Below, piece by piece: positions 10,227 through 22,484 of a DNA stretch of 64,000 nt (position 1 is its first letter; every line of letters starts with the position of its first letter). Made by a program: the position numbers and the translations under genes. This DNA comes from Calonectria ilicicola. Its lineage: Eukaryota > Ascomycota > Sordariomycetes > Hypocreales > Nectriaceae. The notes under the pieces were generated by a model. It worked only from the letters and a program-made list of their open reading frames with translations, did no database searches and had not been told where the DNA came from. The stretch is from assembly GCA_020809705.1 (NCBI GenBank), contig CP085831.1:5146001-5210000 (forward strand). The letters are read 5' to 3'.

Positions 10227-11714
10227 GCCACACCATTGTGCTAAAGGCACACAAAACGACAGTGTATGATTAGTTGATCAAGTATAGAGCGGAGTTTGGG
10301 TTTTTTCCAGTCATATTAGTTCATAGAGAGTGGGCACATCTTTTGCATCCTGGAAAGAACAGAGATGAGACGTGCTGTATTAGCTCCGTATAAAATAAAC
10401 ATAAATTTCTTCCAGATGCTGCCGTCGTTTGCACAACGAGACATTCATATCTTATGAAGTGGGAGTAATCAAGTGGCATAATGTTGGAGAGTTTAAAAGC
10501 GAATGATGATCAAAAGATGTGAATGCAGTATTATTTTATAGGTAAGCCTTGGTGAGAGTGACAGTATGCATTACCGTCCTCCTGGTATCCTGCCATATCT
10601 TAGCACTAGTTTTTATGCATACTTGTATCACAGTGCTTATGTGAAATTCTTTGGAATGTCGTTCTAGTTTCCCTGGTGATTCATCGAATAAGTTTCGCTT
10701 AAAGGCGGTCCTTGAGAAGTTGGAAGTAAAGTTGGGAGTTAACACAAGTATCAGACGTTTGAACCAGACACATTTTCGATGTAATATAACCCAGAGCTTC
10801 TTTAAAGAGAGCAATGATGATAAAAGTAGACCGCTACGATGTAAAGGAAAACTGTAGAAAGCGAGGAGACTGTCCCTTGGTTGCATTCTCACTAAATTTG
10901 TGCATGACACAAAACTGAGCACTGCTATGAATGATATCGTACCATCTCCTGTTTTTGGTCAGACAATTAATTAACATGATTCAGACAGCAAGTCAAAATT
11001 AAAACACCGACTGCAACTTGTGGAGGTTGGGACGCCCAAGCGTGGCGGTGTGCTCTCTTCTCGGCGTAAAACTCGCGCATAACTCTGCACGGCAAACATT
11101 GATAGAACGCCCCTTCAGCAGTTTACTCGCAAAATCTGCCTGCCAAGACCCGAACCTCAATAGGTTTTGTTTAGCGTCGACCTGGTGATCAAGCCCGACG
11201 TGCTTTGGCGTCCTCCCAGTGCTCAGATCTCGACTAAGGCGTTTAACCATAAAATTAAAAGTTTGTCTGCGCCAAGGCGCTAGTCCAATTCAACAACTCG
11301 TGATTCATTCCTGGTCCCCGAATGTCTTGGGCTAGGAATGATGCTAACCTTGTTCCAGTCATTCAAGGCGATTAAACTTGTCTAAGAGAATGTCTTGACC
11401 CATGAAATTTGCGCTTATGCACTAGGTAAACTAAGTTGCTGGGAATGCCTTCAGCCCTAGAGCCGTTTCTACCCATTCTAAGCACGAGTGCTGATCCTGG
11501 GGCAAATTGGTGGGGGATTTATTGGCTTGGCATTTAACCACCAGCCCTGCGGCTGAGGTCTAGACCGCTGTGGCTGTTCTTGTTGGCCTGATCATCCCGA
11601 GGAGTAAGGTGTTCCATTGAGATATTTGACTGATGAATTCCTCGCTGGATTGCAGACTCCCCAGCAAGAGGTTACCACTTTCTTCATTGCCACTATTTGC
11701 CTTCCATCGTCAAT
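10227..11714. other. Gene-poor region, 1.49 kb
   Basis: Only short overlapping frames are present (for example 10536-10922 and 10999-11250 on the minus strand). None has a recognisable domain, coding-like neighbours or splice continuation. The last 100 bases are the upstream region of the secreted-protein gene. Confidence 0.4.
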
Positions 11715-13490
11715 ATGAGGGCCTCTCCACTACTATTACTCTCTCCATGGCTGCTACTACACACATCGGCTGCTGACATCGATATCAAGGCCGATGTGTG
11801 TGATCCGCTCGACGGCCTCACTGACTGTTCAGGTTGGTTCGTCCAACCATATGGAGCAACTTCAACATACTGTAAGTACTTGGTTGAATGCAATCCAACA
11901 TATTTCCGAATAAGTCACACCGCAACTAACTCAGAATCTAGGCACGCGGAACGGAGTCACCTCGGTATGCGGAATCAATATCCTCAAAGCCAATATAAAT
12001 GTTTGCACCATGGTACGCGACGCGATGGGGCTACCAGGCAACGATTTCCTTGCCAAAGCAAAGCCATTCTGTCAATGCGTTCCATTTGCCATCAATATGG
12101 CCAAGGATCAATTTTTCCAACCAGTATATACTTATGGAGCCATTACACAAGCAGCATCAATCGTGAGCGCCGCAGAAGAAGTGAACAAGGTAAATACTTT
12201 CCCATGGTTTCTATTCTTCTGTTCCTGTCTAACGATTAAAAGTGCATCGTCGACAGTGGGTTTGTTATCGAAAACAATAGAGACAGATCTGTCCAAGAGG
12301 CTGCTCTGACTAGCAATGGATGGAAATATGTTGAGGGAGCTGATGTGAGACTAAACCCCATATATGTGTTGATACCTGTGTTAACATATGATAGATTACT
12401 GTTGCTCTCTATAAAAGTCTTATGGAGGCAGTGTCTCCATGCTTCTCTTCAAGTACTTGCGACCCGACACAGATACTGGAGTGGTACAAAAATTACCACG
12501 CTTCGTCGGGCGACATAACAAAAGGCGAACTTGTCCGCATGCTCAACGACTGGCTAACCCTGTATGGCACCCTGAAGACAAAGGTTGAAGACGTTGCAAG
12601 GGCATCCAAGACTCTCCAAGAGCGTCTTGCAAAAGCATCTACCAGTGTTTCGGCGGTGAAAAAGTCGATATGTACGGGCACCGCCTGTTCTGGATCGGTG
12701 GCCAAGACTTGGCTGAGCAAGGGTAAGATTCTCGTTTACCAACTAGTGTTCAGTCCACTAACTTGTAACAGTGTCCACAACCCTCACTACAGTCAAGAAC
12801 CGCCAAGACATTGCTACAGGGGCAACCAAGTCTACCAGTGCCATCTCCTCAATTGACTGGCACACAAGACAAGCCATCGAATCGGCGAAATATCTAACCG
12901 ATGAGGGCTACTTGAGGAATTTATTTGTTAGTGGCAAGATTACCCAAATGAGCCATGTCATCAAGGGTTTTCGTGTGGTTGAGCGTCTACCTCAATCTGC
13001 GACCAGCATCAAAAAGGAGGTCGTGCATGTTATTCTTCTGACCAAGCATCTCCCCGCCGTCAAGACAGCTCAGAGTCAACTGAGTGGTGTTCTTGCGACC
13101 GACTGGAAGAAGCGCACGGACTTATTCAAGACACCCGCTTCCATTAAGGTTCGCGATGGACTTATCAAGATCCAGGGAATCATGAAAAAGGAGTTGAACG
13201 ATCCATTGATCAGCCTTGCCAAGGCACTTCAAAGCTTGGATGATACGCTCAACAAGTTCCCGCTCCGCAAACAAAATCTCGAGTTGCAATCCGGCGCCGT
13301 CAGCTATAAACGCTGGAATCTAAACTCATTTGATGTGCCTTGCGCCTCAAGAGAGACAAAGTCTTATACTCTCGCGGGCTACACAGATTCTGCACCGTAC
13401 ATGAAGGTTGAAACCTGCCACTATGGTCCTACATGGTATTACTTGCCTTCACATCACATGCCTTACATTAAATGGCGATTTACTGCCTAA
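11715..13490 (+). CDS. Secreted protein of unknown family (517 aa)
   Basis: Five exons: 11715-11871, 11942-12189, 12243-12344, 12395-12722, 12772-13490. Residues 1-20 form a clear signal peptide (MRASPLLLLSPWLLLHTSAA). The mature N-terminal third is rich in Cys (DVCDPLDGLTDCSGW, a CQC motif and several further single Cys), suggesting disulfides. The middle is an extended helical region (VKAxxxL-type heptads, about residues 180-390) with many Lys and Ser, probably a helical bundle. The C-terminus has a compact Cys/Trp/Tyr-rich module (VPCASRE, CHYGPTWYYLP). No catalytic motif is recognised. The architecture fits an exported effector or cell-wall protein, but that is only inference. All exon joins keep frame and use GT-AG borders. 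Confidence 0.7.
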
Positions 13491-14930
13491 GGCACTTGAG
13501 ATCTTAGAGTTTGTTTAAAGGTTGCATCATGAATAAAGTTTTATGGACCACATCGTGATTGCGGATTACTTACCGACTGTGATGTGATTATGAAGTCACT
13601 TTTGGATTGTGAATGTCAGATTGTGCAGAAAGTTGACCGGTCGTTCCAGAAATCGCATGCGAAACAGCATTCAGTGTTCAACGCATCCATGAATCTAAGC
13701 CACATCTTACAGTTGAATTTGCGTCTATAGATCGCACTCAATCACAAGATGCAAGCAAGCACTTAATCCTTGTGGTAGACGATAACTCGTATATACTTCT
13801 CAGTGTGTGTGGATACTCAGGGCAATTTTAGAAATTCCAGTGACACAGCTAGCCAGTCTAGGGCCGTATTCCCACTAGTGTCATGCACTGTTATGGAGTA
13901 GGTTTGGGAAGAATTGCGAGCAGTTAGTATGTAATTAGATGGAGAACTCGTGTCCACGAGCCGTTGGAGTTTCTAAATTCTGTTTTTGATAGTTGTGACA
14001 TCCCTTTCATTAGCGCCGGCGTCATCATCTCTGCAACCATGGCACCGGGCTACCCTGCCGTCTTTGGATTAGGGGCATATCTGACAGCGCTATTTACGAT
14101 CCACCTCAGCTACCAATGTTTTTTTGGACGGAAGAAAGTGAAGATGAACCTTAGTCACCGTCCAAGTGATTGATCCGGTACGTATTGAATTTAAGATTCA
14201 AAAAGAAGAGGGGGAAAGTATAATGTAAATAAATATCCAGCATAAGCGCAGAACAGCTGATGTCGGTCGATGGGTGAAGACTTGCTCACAATGAAATTCC
14301 CGTTTTTCGATTACGCAGCTGGTTATGCAGTCTCAGCAAAAGATGCCGCATATCCAGAAACCATGTCGCATGTCGTTGATTACGGATGTCGCACCCCTGC
14401 CCAACAGCCCCCCCGTTTACTCGGCTGCAGAGCCTCTGGTTTCAGAAGTGACGAGGCCTGGCACGACTTGGCTATCGGCAGCCAAGAGGGATCCCCGGAT
14501 TTTCAACACGGCAATCGGATGCCAAGCCAGAAACAGGTCGAGAAACCGTCAATCTCGGATGGGCGACCCTGGGCGGCCGAAGGGGCGCAAGGTGGGGATG
14601 ATGCTAGCCAGATACGATCACGGTGGAATCATGGCCGCCAAAGACTGTGGGTTTCTGCATTTACCCGCCAATCAGGGCGCCGAATCCATATTTCTTCCGC
14701 CCGTCTCAACCGTTCTGCTGGATCCCAAGTACACGCACTTGCAACTAGTCATTCTCTTGTACGAAATAGTCGGCTGTTCTAGAAAACGTAGGGGTAGTGG
14801 AATCTCAAGTCGGGAGAGTGTAGCAATCACTGGGGGTGAATATTTGTATATAAAATGAATGTGTGCTCCGTCACATCTCATCCAGTCTTCCAGCTCATCA
14901 AGCCATCCTCCAGAGTCAGATAATATCATC
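13491..14930. other. Intergenic region with pectin methylesterase promoter
   Basis: Two long overlapping frames (14270-14782 and 14325-14858) run through this region, but they have no domain, use different phases and overlap the promoter below. A 69-codon frame at 13964-14173 has one hydrophobic stretch and is doubtful. Confidence 0.45.
14847..14854 (+). promoter_or_regulatory. TATA box of the pectin methylesterase gene
   Basis: TATATAAA lies 77 bases before the ATG at 14931. A CTGGGG word at 14830-14835 matches the SYGGRG consensus of the carbon-catabolite repressor CreA, as expected for a pectinase gene; a single site is weak evidence. Confidence 0.55.
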
Positions 14931-15984
14931 ATGAAGTCCTTTCTCGCTGCATTTTCCTTAATTGCTTCGGCTTTTGCCGCAAGCCGCACATCAACCCCCA
15001 GCGGCTGCATTCATGTGGCCAAGTCTGGAGGCACATATTCTACCATCCAGGCTGCAGTTAACTCGTTGTCGACCACTTCATCCACAGCGCAGTGCATCTT
15101 CATCTCCCCCGGTACATACAACGAGCAGGTCATCGTTTCAGCCCGTACCGCGCAGCTCACCATCTATGGATACACTACCGACACTACTTCGTATGGCTCC
15201 AACCAGGTCATCATTACCAACAACCTGTCCCAGGCATCTGGTCTCACCGATGAGGAGACCGGTACCCTGAGAATCCGAGCCAACGGCTTCCGCATGTACA
15301 ACGTCAATGTCAAGAACACTTACGGCCAAGGCAGCCAGGCTATTGCTCTTAGCTCGTACGCCAACAGCGGCTTCTACGGCTGTGCCTTTACCGGATACCA
15401 AGACACCGTCCTTACCAACACTGGATACCAGGTCTATGTTCGCTGCTACATTTCAGGCGCAACTGATTTCATCTTTGGCCAGAGTTCCAGGGCCTGGTTC
15501 CACAAGAGTGATCTTCGCGTCCTGTCTGCCTCTGTCGGATACCTCACCGGTATGTTTCGCGCTCATTCTACCCCAATTCTATTTCGATCCTTATCTAACA
15601 ACATCTATAGCCAACGGTAACACCGAGGGCGGCAGCTCCTACTACGTCTTCAACAAGTGCAGTGTCGCCGCTGCGGACGGTGAGACTGTCAGCACTGGTG
15701 CCTACTACCTTGGCCGACCCTGGGGTGCGTATGCCCAGGTTGTTTTCCAGGACACCTCCATGACCTCCGTCATCAATGCCAAGGGTTGGTCCGTCTGGAG
15801 CACCAGCGATACCCGCACTTGCTGCGTCACCTTTGGTGAATACGGAAACACTGGCGCTGGTGCCAGTGGAACTCGTGCTTCCTTCGCCACCAAGCTGAGC
15901 AGCGCCAAGACTATCAGTGATATTCTGGGCAGCAGCTACTCCAGCGCATCTTACTTTGATTCATCCTACTACAACGCAGCCTAG
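14931..15984 (+). CDS. Pectin methylesterase (CE8), secreted
   Basis: Two exons, 14931-15549 and 15611-15984, give 330 aa. The signal peptide is residues 1-17 (MKSFLAAFSLIASAFA). It hydrolyses methyl esters of homogalacturonan outside the cell, releasing methanol and opening pectin to polygalacturonases. Family motifs seen in order: GGTYSTIQAAV near the N-terminus, GYQDT, GATDFIFGQ with the nucleophilic Asp, and LGRPWG. Length is normal for fungal CE8 enzymes. There is no carbohydrate-binding module. The gene stands alone, tail to tail with the J-domain gene. Confidence 0.95.
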
Positions 15985-16263
15985 ATGGCGGATTAAAAAA
16001 TTGCTGCGGGTTGGCAGATGTGGCAACTGGTCTTGCCGACTTAAAAAATCTTTTTGTTCTCGCAAAAGGCTTATTTGACTGTATATAAAGCTATCTTCTT
16101 ATTACCTTACCTGTCTCTGCTTACTTCATTTCCCAGCCCTCGTGATATAAATGCATCGCAACTATATGTACTCTTTCCATCTTTATACAAAAAGAAAACG
16201 CCACCGCTATGTGAAACTTGGGGATAGACTCTCTCGGTGATACTGTTTCTGCTCAGCCGTTTG

Positions 16264-17587
16264 CTACGCCCCGTTCCTTAACTGCATTCGACAATTCGCA
16301 CAAGCTATCAAGTCGCACTCGGAACACTGAAACGCAAGTCGAGTGGTGCGTTCTTGACACCGTTGACACGTGCTGGTTCCCTCGATTTGGTCCCACCAGG
16401 TTCGGTGCCGACAACGGGGAGGCTGGTTTCTCGGATCCCAGGGTGGCCGTCCATTGTGGGCTTTTCCATGGTTCCGGGCTCCCTGCCTTTCTCGACTTGA
16501 CCTGGAATATCCTTCAGAAGTCCCGAAGCTGATTTGAACCTCCTCGAACACCTCCCACAATGTCCTGGCTGGCGAGGCGGTTTCTCTTCGAGCCCAAGCT
16601 GCATCAGCATGAGCCTCCCGTCTAGCTCGAGCTGCTTGATCCTGGGCTTCTCTTCGCGCCTCCGCGGCTCTTGCAGACTCTTCCCGTCGACGCTGAGCTT
16701 CAGCTTCTCGAGCCGCATGTTCTCTCTGGCGATTCTCCCATCGAGCTTGCGCAGACCTCCTGTGCGCTTCCTCTCGCTTGTGGTGCTCCTCGGTTCTATA
16801 GGCCCGATCGTACTGTTCGTCGACTGCGGCCTTTTGTCTGAGCGCCTGTTGAATGCTTGGTCGAAGCTTGTCTAGCAGCTCTCGATTTCGCTCGACTTCC
16901 GATTTGGAGTTTTCAATTCGCGCTTGCACTACCAGCATTCCCGTCCTCCGCGCTGTCGCAATGCGATCTCGCTCCTCTTGTTCTTCTGGTGTCAACTGCC
17001 ACAGGAAGCCTAACCAACCGCGCCTGGAAGCCTCGTCGCGCTCGTCCTGTAGCGCCTCAGTCTGGAGCCGGTCAAGCAAGTCGGTTCGTTCTTTTAATTT
17101 TGCCCTGGCCGAATTCAGTTCTCTTTTGATTACAGTCTCTCGCATATGCAGGGTCTGCAGCAGGTTCTCTAGCTCTTGTCGGCGTTGGCGATGCTTGCGC
17201 ATTTCGTCGGTCTCGGTGAATTGGTCCGGCTTTGGGCTGCTGGATGCCCGACCACCACGTGTCTCATGGCCATGACGCGACCTATGGGCATCGCTTTGGG
17301 CGTAACCGGGAGTCTTTGCTCTGTCGTGCTGTAAATCGTACAGTTTGCGCTTTTGCGGATCGGAAAGAATCTCATAGGCGGTGTTGAGCTAAGATGGTGG
17401 TGAGCACATGATGCATGGCCGGACTTTGAAATCCGCGCACCTTCTGAAAAACAGCCGTCGCATTGGGATCTCCAGGGTTCTTGTCCGGGTGTCTCAATCT
17501 GGCTAGCCGCCGGTAGGCAGTTTTTATCGCCCCCGCCTCCGCCGTCCGTGGCAGCTCAAGGGTGTCATAGTAGTCGCTCCCAGCCAT
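16264..17587 (-). CDS. J-domain co-chaperone with coiled coil and C-terminal zinc-ribbon-like tail
   Basis: Two exons, 17587-17441 and 17388-16264, give 423 aa. The N-terminal J domain (DYYDTLELPRTAE through LSDPQKRKLYD) has the HPD motif needed to stimulate Hsp70 ATPase. Residues about 130-340 are a long charged Arg/Glu/Ala-rich coiled coil with repeated EARREAQ-type units. The last 50 residues carry a Cys/His cluster (CRHRTWW, CQRCQE, CSECDLIACANC), which looks like a zinc-binding module. This architecture is common in filamentous fungi and differs from classical DnaJ (no G/F or CxxCxGxG region). The client is unknown. Confidence 0.88.
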
Positions 17588-18145
17588 GGCCAGACAAAGC
17601 CTCTAGACTTTGCAAGGGAAGAGAGAGAGAGGGAGAGAGAGAGGCTCTCCCCGAGGCCTGATGATCTACAAGCGCCTTGGACGGAAAGGAGGAGGAGGGG
17701 CAGGGGTCGAATTATGGGCCGCCCTGCAACACTTGTCACAGTGACTGACCGATTTTCTGCGCTATGCCGATTGGCTGCATTTGGGAGCGGTAAGGCATCA
17801 GTGGCGCCTCAGAGCAGCCCAATTCTGCTAATGGTCATTTTTACCGTAAAATACGGTCTCCAGGAACTGTTCTTCGCTAAGAGCATTGGCGAGGCTCGTT
17901 AAATTACCCTAGACATGAAGGCAAGAGATAGCATCTACCAGAGCGAAAGCAGGAATCTTAGAGTAAGATGCAAATGGCGTCTTGGTTTATTTTTCGGATT
18001 GCAATTATACGTACGTCTTGTGAAGCGCGGTTCATAAGTGTATTTGACCTAACCAACATTGAAACACCAACACCTAAGATAGATATACTACATTCATTCC
18101 AGAAATTTCCAAGTCTGCCATCACCACAACGCCTACAGCCTTGCA
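17588..18145. other. Intergenic: upstream of the J-domain gene and downstream of the Zn2Cys6 gene
   Basis: Apart from a GA microsatellite directly upstream of the J-protein start, nothing gene-like is visible. Confidence 0.5.
17621..17643. repeat. GA dinucleotide microsatellite
   Basis: An almost pure (GA)n tract 34-56 bases upstream of the J-protein start codon, so on the coding strand it is a TC-rich promoter tract, a common fungal core-promoter feature. Confidence 0.7.
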
Positions 18146-20337
18146 TCAATTCCAATCAATAAATGGAAATTCAAACATGTTCCCCTGCCCCGAAAAAACA
18201 TCTAATTGACTTTGTGTACACTCTTGTGTAAGATCCTCGGTCCCTGGTCCAAATTGCCCCATCTCCTTAAGTTGCGCTAAAAGTGGGGGGAAAGCCATAA
18301 ATAAATCATCAAACGAGTTACCCATCTGATCATAATCATCACTTGACCCATTGGCGTCCTCGTTGACTTCGTTGGGCTCAAGTTTAAGGATGGTGGACTG
18401 AAGTTCTCGAAGACCTTGCAAACGGTGCCACAGACGCATTAATGGACTTGATCGGGTGCTGAAAAGCTGGATCAGGTCTAGTGCAATGCTGAACTGCGCC
18501 CTCACGCTCTGTCGAACTGCATCATCTCCGTTGGCGATGGCTAATAATAAATTTCCGAATGCCGCGAGGAGAGGATGCTTGAAAAATATTGGATGGGTCC
18601 TAATCAATGAACTCTTGTCGTTGATGTCGGCAAACGCCTGGATAGTATCTTTTGCTTTTTCAATTGCTAAAATAGCATGCTTTTCATGTTTCTTGATGCA
18701 CGCTTCCGACTGTAAAACGGGTCTAGAGATTAAGTTTTGTAGATGACTTTTTCGAAAGTATAATACCAATTGAAGGTAGCTTGGCTCTTTTTGATCTTCA
18801 TACTGATTGAGGTTGGTTGCATTCAACTTCAAGATCTCAGGAAGCTGTTCATACCATTGTGTTATCTCGTAATTTAGAAAGTCCGCATCATCCAGTTCGA
18901 CTCCCGATTCGGCACCATTGTTCAAAGCTTCCCATGTTTTCCCTGCCAGCTTTGTCCAGTCAAGTAAAGCCGGTAGGACGGAGCCGAGACCATCTTCGAA
19001 CCTGTATTGCCTCGCTGGACCCGAGGAGACAGGTGAATGTCTTGTGAGCGCGAAAAGGGAGGGATCCACATATGAATCCTGAAGAGAAAACGGGATTCCT
19101 TGGCCAAGACATGTTCTTCTTTCCAACATGTAAGCAGACCAGAATGTTTGCAGAGCAACCATTCGAGATTGAAGACTCGGAAAAATCCTTTCGACCATCT
19201 CTCTGCGATGGAGGCCCATCTCCAGACACAGTCTAGCCGCGAATCCAGCGATCCGGGCTGCACTAACATCATCGTCAAGATGATAATGATACTGCGCCTA
19301 AATTAAAAACAAATAAAGTTAGTTCCAGATGAGAAAAGACAGCAAGTGTGACCAACCGCAAGAACGAGAAGTTGAATCCCACTGATGCCGTTGGGATTCC
19401 AAATCAACTCCTGCAAAGCTTCTGTCGTGCTCTGGAAGAGCCGTTGAGCTTGATCATCTTTACCCCCATTCTCAAGCGTGCGACCAATTGCCAGCACAAT
19501 CTTTAATTTGGTTGTCTGATCATCGAAAAGAATGTCCGCCAAAAATCCCTTCCTGGGTGGTTGAGTTTGCGCGTATCGAAGACAAGTGAAGACTCTGTTG
19601 GCTGTCTCCATCATTTCTTCCTGGCTCACAATGGGATAAAGGGACCCCACACCCTCGCACCATTGCTTGATGAGTCGGGTAGCATCTTCCATTTTAATGT
19701 CCCATAGTGGATCGCCAGCAAGCATCTTTGTGAACGGACCATATTGAGGAAGTCGATGTGACAAAAAAGGTGATTCGTTGTAGCCAGGAGTGGGTTTTTC
19801 GAGGATAGCGAATGGCATCCCCATCGCGTTGAGATTGCCTCTGACCGTCTTTAGCATGAATTCAGTGCTAGACGGACCGCAAAACACGGGGGATTCCCCA
19901 GAGGATGTAGTCGCACACTGAAAGTGTTGGTCGGCGTTGATCGACGGGGGGCTGGGATATGACCTCGCGTTACTACTGTTGGGATGAGGTGGTTCTTTGG
20001 AACTCTGTCGAGCTCGGCCTTTGGCATACTCGGGGCTTCTTCCGCTGTGTATATTTAGCCAAATCCCTTTTTTTCTCAAACACTATCTCAAAAGGGATTG
20101 CAGAGACTTACGGTACAATGCGCTGGTTTTCAAGATAGACGCATGTGACGGATTGCGTTGTGCAGCCTCCACAAGGTCTGAAGCCATCGCATCTTGTTTT
20201 GCGCCTCTTGCACTCAACGCTAGAATTTGTCAGTGCGACTGGATGGTAATTGTAACGTTTGCTGCGATGACCCACCAGGCTTGATTGACATATTGAGCTC
20301 TTCTGGAGCGACGATGGGTTGATTTCCGGCGTTGCAT
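18146..20337 (-). CDS. Zn2Cys6 transcription factor with fungal-specific TF domain
   Basis: Four exons: 20337-20276, 20219-20112, 20044-19357, 19297-18146, giving 669 aa. The binuclear zinc cluster spans the first intron: residues about 21-47 read C-x2-C-x6-C-x5-C-x2-C-x6-C (ACVECKRRKTRCDG...), with a basic N-terminal run (RRKSTHRRSRR). The middle region (about residues 200-480) fits the Fungal_trans domain, including SLYPIVSQEE and the RIAGFAARLCLEMGLHR helix that typifies it. The C-terminus is acidic with Phe/Leu (MGNSFDDLFMAFPPLL) and could be an activation segment. It sits 2.1 kb from a P450 gene and may regulate that gene or the cluster to the right; this is inference. Confidence 0.88.
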
Positions 20338-22484
20338 TTCGGACTGACGCGACTAATATCCAAATTGCGAGAATGAATCAGACCGAGATTGCTATTTTGG
20401 CGGGAGCATTGATATAAGGGGGCATTGCCGGACAAAACCAACTCAAAATTAGTTGAGTAAATGTTATCCCGGATGTTTCCCTTTGGCCATAAACCTGAAG
20501 AGCATTTGAATGCCAACGCGGACTCTTGGACCCTCCATGGCGCGACAAACTCGGTGTTAGAGAGCCGTAGTCACTACACAGCCTCGCACTCGCGACCACC
20601 GATGTTGGCCACGCGTGAGTGAATCCGTCCGCCGGGGCCACGGCCATTTTGTCCGAAAATGAAGGCTGGAGCACGATGCACCAATCATGTTCATTGCATT
20701 TGGCCCCATTGTTTGGTGATTTGTGATTCGTCACGGACTTTCAGGGCAAATGTCCGAGACACAATGTCCAAGCTTTCGCATTGTCGTCACTCATGTCTGA
20801 GCTGGCAAAGGGCCATGTGTCCGAATATTCGCCAGTCTTGGTTCTTGGCGTAGGCGGTGAGAATCCAATTGCCAGCAGCGCCTGCGCGACCGTACATCGT
20901 ACTGAAAGGCTGAGAGTATTGTTGCGACCTGCAGGGAAAATGATGGTGACTACCACTTTTTGAGTTGAGTCAGGAACAATCTTTAGGTGCATGTTTTATC
21001 TCCTTAATACCGCTTCAATTTGCTTGATTGAAATAATGCACGTGATTTTTTTCTGAAGAAAAAAGGATCGGATCGGTTCGGGGTGAACTGTCTCTTTGGA
21101 GGGCATTGAAACTGCGGTTTAGGGTAGCATTATGAAGAAGCACGTCGCTAAAATTAAGACATTGGAGTTTATTATTACAAGGCTTGGTAGAAGAAAACAG
21201 CTGACTCAGGCTCAATTTTTACGAAGAAATAGTTAGGAATAGTGTAATAATTTTTTTTGGGGGGGGGGAGGGGATTATTATTCTGTGTGAAATGCGAGAA
21301 AAAAAACATGCACCTCATGATGCTCAAACACACCCTCACCACTCCATGTCTGACCTGATGCAAATTTCATAATGACAAGTCTAGGCCAAAACCTTTGAGG
21401 CATGCGATGTTTTGCGACATGAATAGACAAATTCCATACTATTTTAGACTCAGTTTCTGTATTTTGCGACAAATGATGACTGGACGATCTACATGACGTC
21501 ATTGAGGCAAATTATTTAAGTGGGAATGCATGATCATAAGCGGGTCGATTGGTATAGTCAAATATCGCAGTAAAACTGCATTGTTGTGGACCGTGCTAAT
21601 GGGGCTGTACTCTGGGCACTCGGAGTATCGGTAATACCTAATGTCCTTGGAACAAAAGGGCGGTCTTTGAACTTTTTCAGCATGTAAGAGATTGATGGGC
21701 TTGCCGCTAAAAATGGCATCGAAAATTTTTATGGGTTCTTACCCCTGACTGTACAGGTACAATAACAGACCACCCTGGTATTAAAAAGCACGTTTATCAC
21801 GAATCAACACTGGATGGTTGTAAACTGGTAAAGCATAACACATGGACACGAAATGTCCGGAATTCCGTGATTTAATTGTCATGCATGAGAGAAAGAACTC
21901 AGGTATTGGATTTGCGCCTCTGCTATAATTTATGGGCCCAATTTGGTATCCATCTCATGACTGAGCTGATAGAGTCACAAGCCTTCAACATCGTAATTGA
22001 GTGGCTTCTAAAATTCCCGACCAAATATAGCTAGCTCAATGAATCGCTCTACAAAAACCTGAATTGAGACTGGGGATGCTTGATTCCTGTTTGACAGTGG
22101 GCATCAACTCTCCAAAGAGTTTATGACGCTGAGCCAGCCAATCAGACAATTTGCAAGTTGTAAACTCCCGTAAAGTCTCTTCATAAACTCTTCCCTAAAT
22201 AGAAATGAGCAAATGTAGATCTTTAAGGCGGGTACGAGGTTGACCAATGTGCGATGGAGGGGGTTTGCGTGCATTTATGGGTCCGAGGTGCCAAGGACCG
22301 TAGTCCGAACCGGTCGGACACTCGGGGGATATGCTCAAAACCCCGAAAAGGAAGTATTACCTGGACCTGACTCATCATCCTGTGGCATGCTGATAGCATA
22401 TATTTACTACTAAGCAAAGCCACTATCTCACCCAATTTGTTGAATCAAGTTCTTCAGGATTTTCAGTCAGAATAAAACATTCTC
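20338..22484. other. Intergenic: divergent upstream region of the Zn2Cys6 gene and the first P450
   Basis: 2.1 kb without a supported gene. It contains CGGACTTTCA (20734-20743), a TGACGTCA palindrome (21494-21501), a T8-G10 homopolymer junction (21251-21268) and the inverted CGG site listed separately. Short frames on both strands look like chance. Confidence 0.5.
22303..22319. promoter_or_regulatory. Inverted repeat GTCCG-N7-CGGAC, candidate Zn2Cys6 site
   Basis: GTCCG AACCGGT CGGAC is a perfect inverted pair of CGG triplets 166 bases before the P450 start at 22485. The same half-sites with the same N7 spacing recur at 30632-30648. The binding protein is inferred. Confidence 0.5.

Noticed and set aside
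14270..14858. Two overlapping plus-strand frames of 170 and 177 codons upstream of the pectin methylesterase
   Set aside because: Different phases over the same bases, no domain, no splice continuation, and the second covers the TATA box of the real gene.
16308..17275. Several frames of 90-140 codons opposite and within the J-domain gene
   Set aside because: Shadows produced by the repetitive Arg/Glu/Ala-rich coiled-coil coding sequence.
20378..20992. Minus-strand frames upstream of the Zn2Cys6 gene as additional N-terminal exons
   Set aside because: The zinc cluster is completed with a start at 20337 and a consensus intron; no further upstream exon is required.
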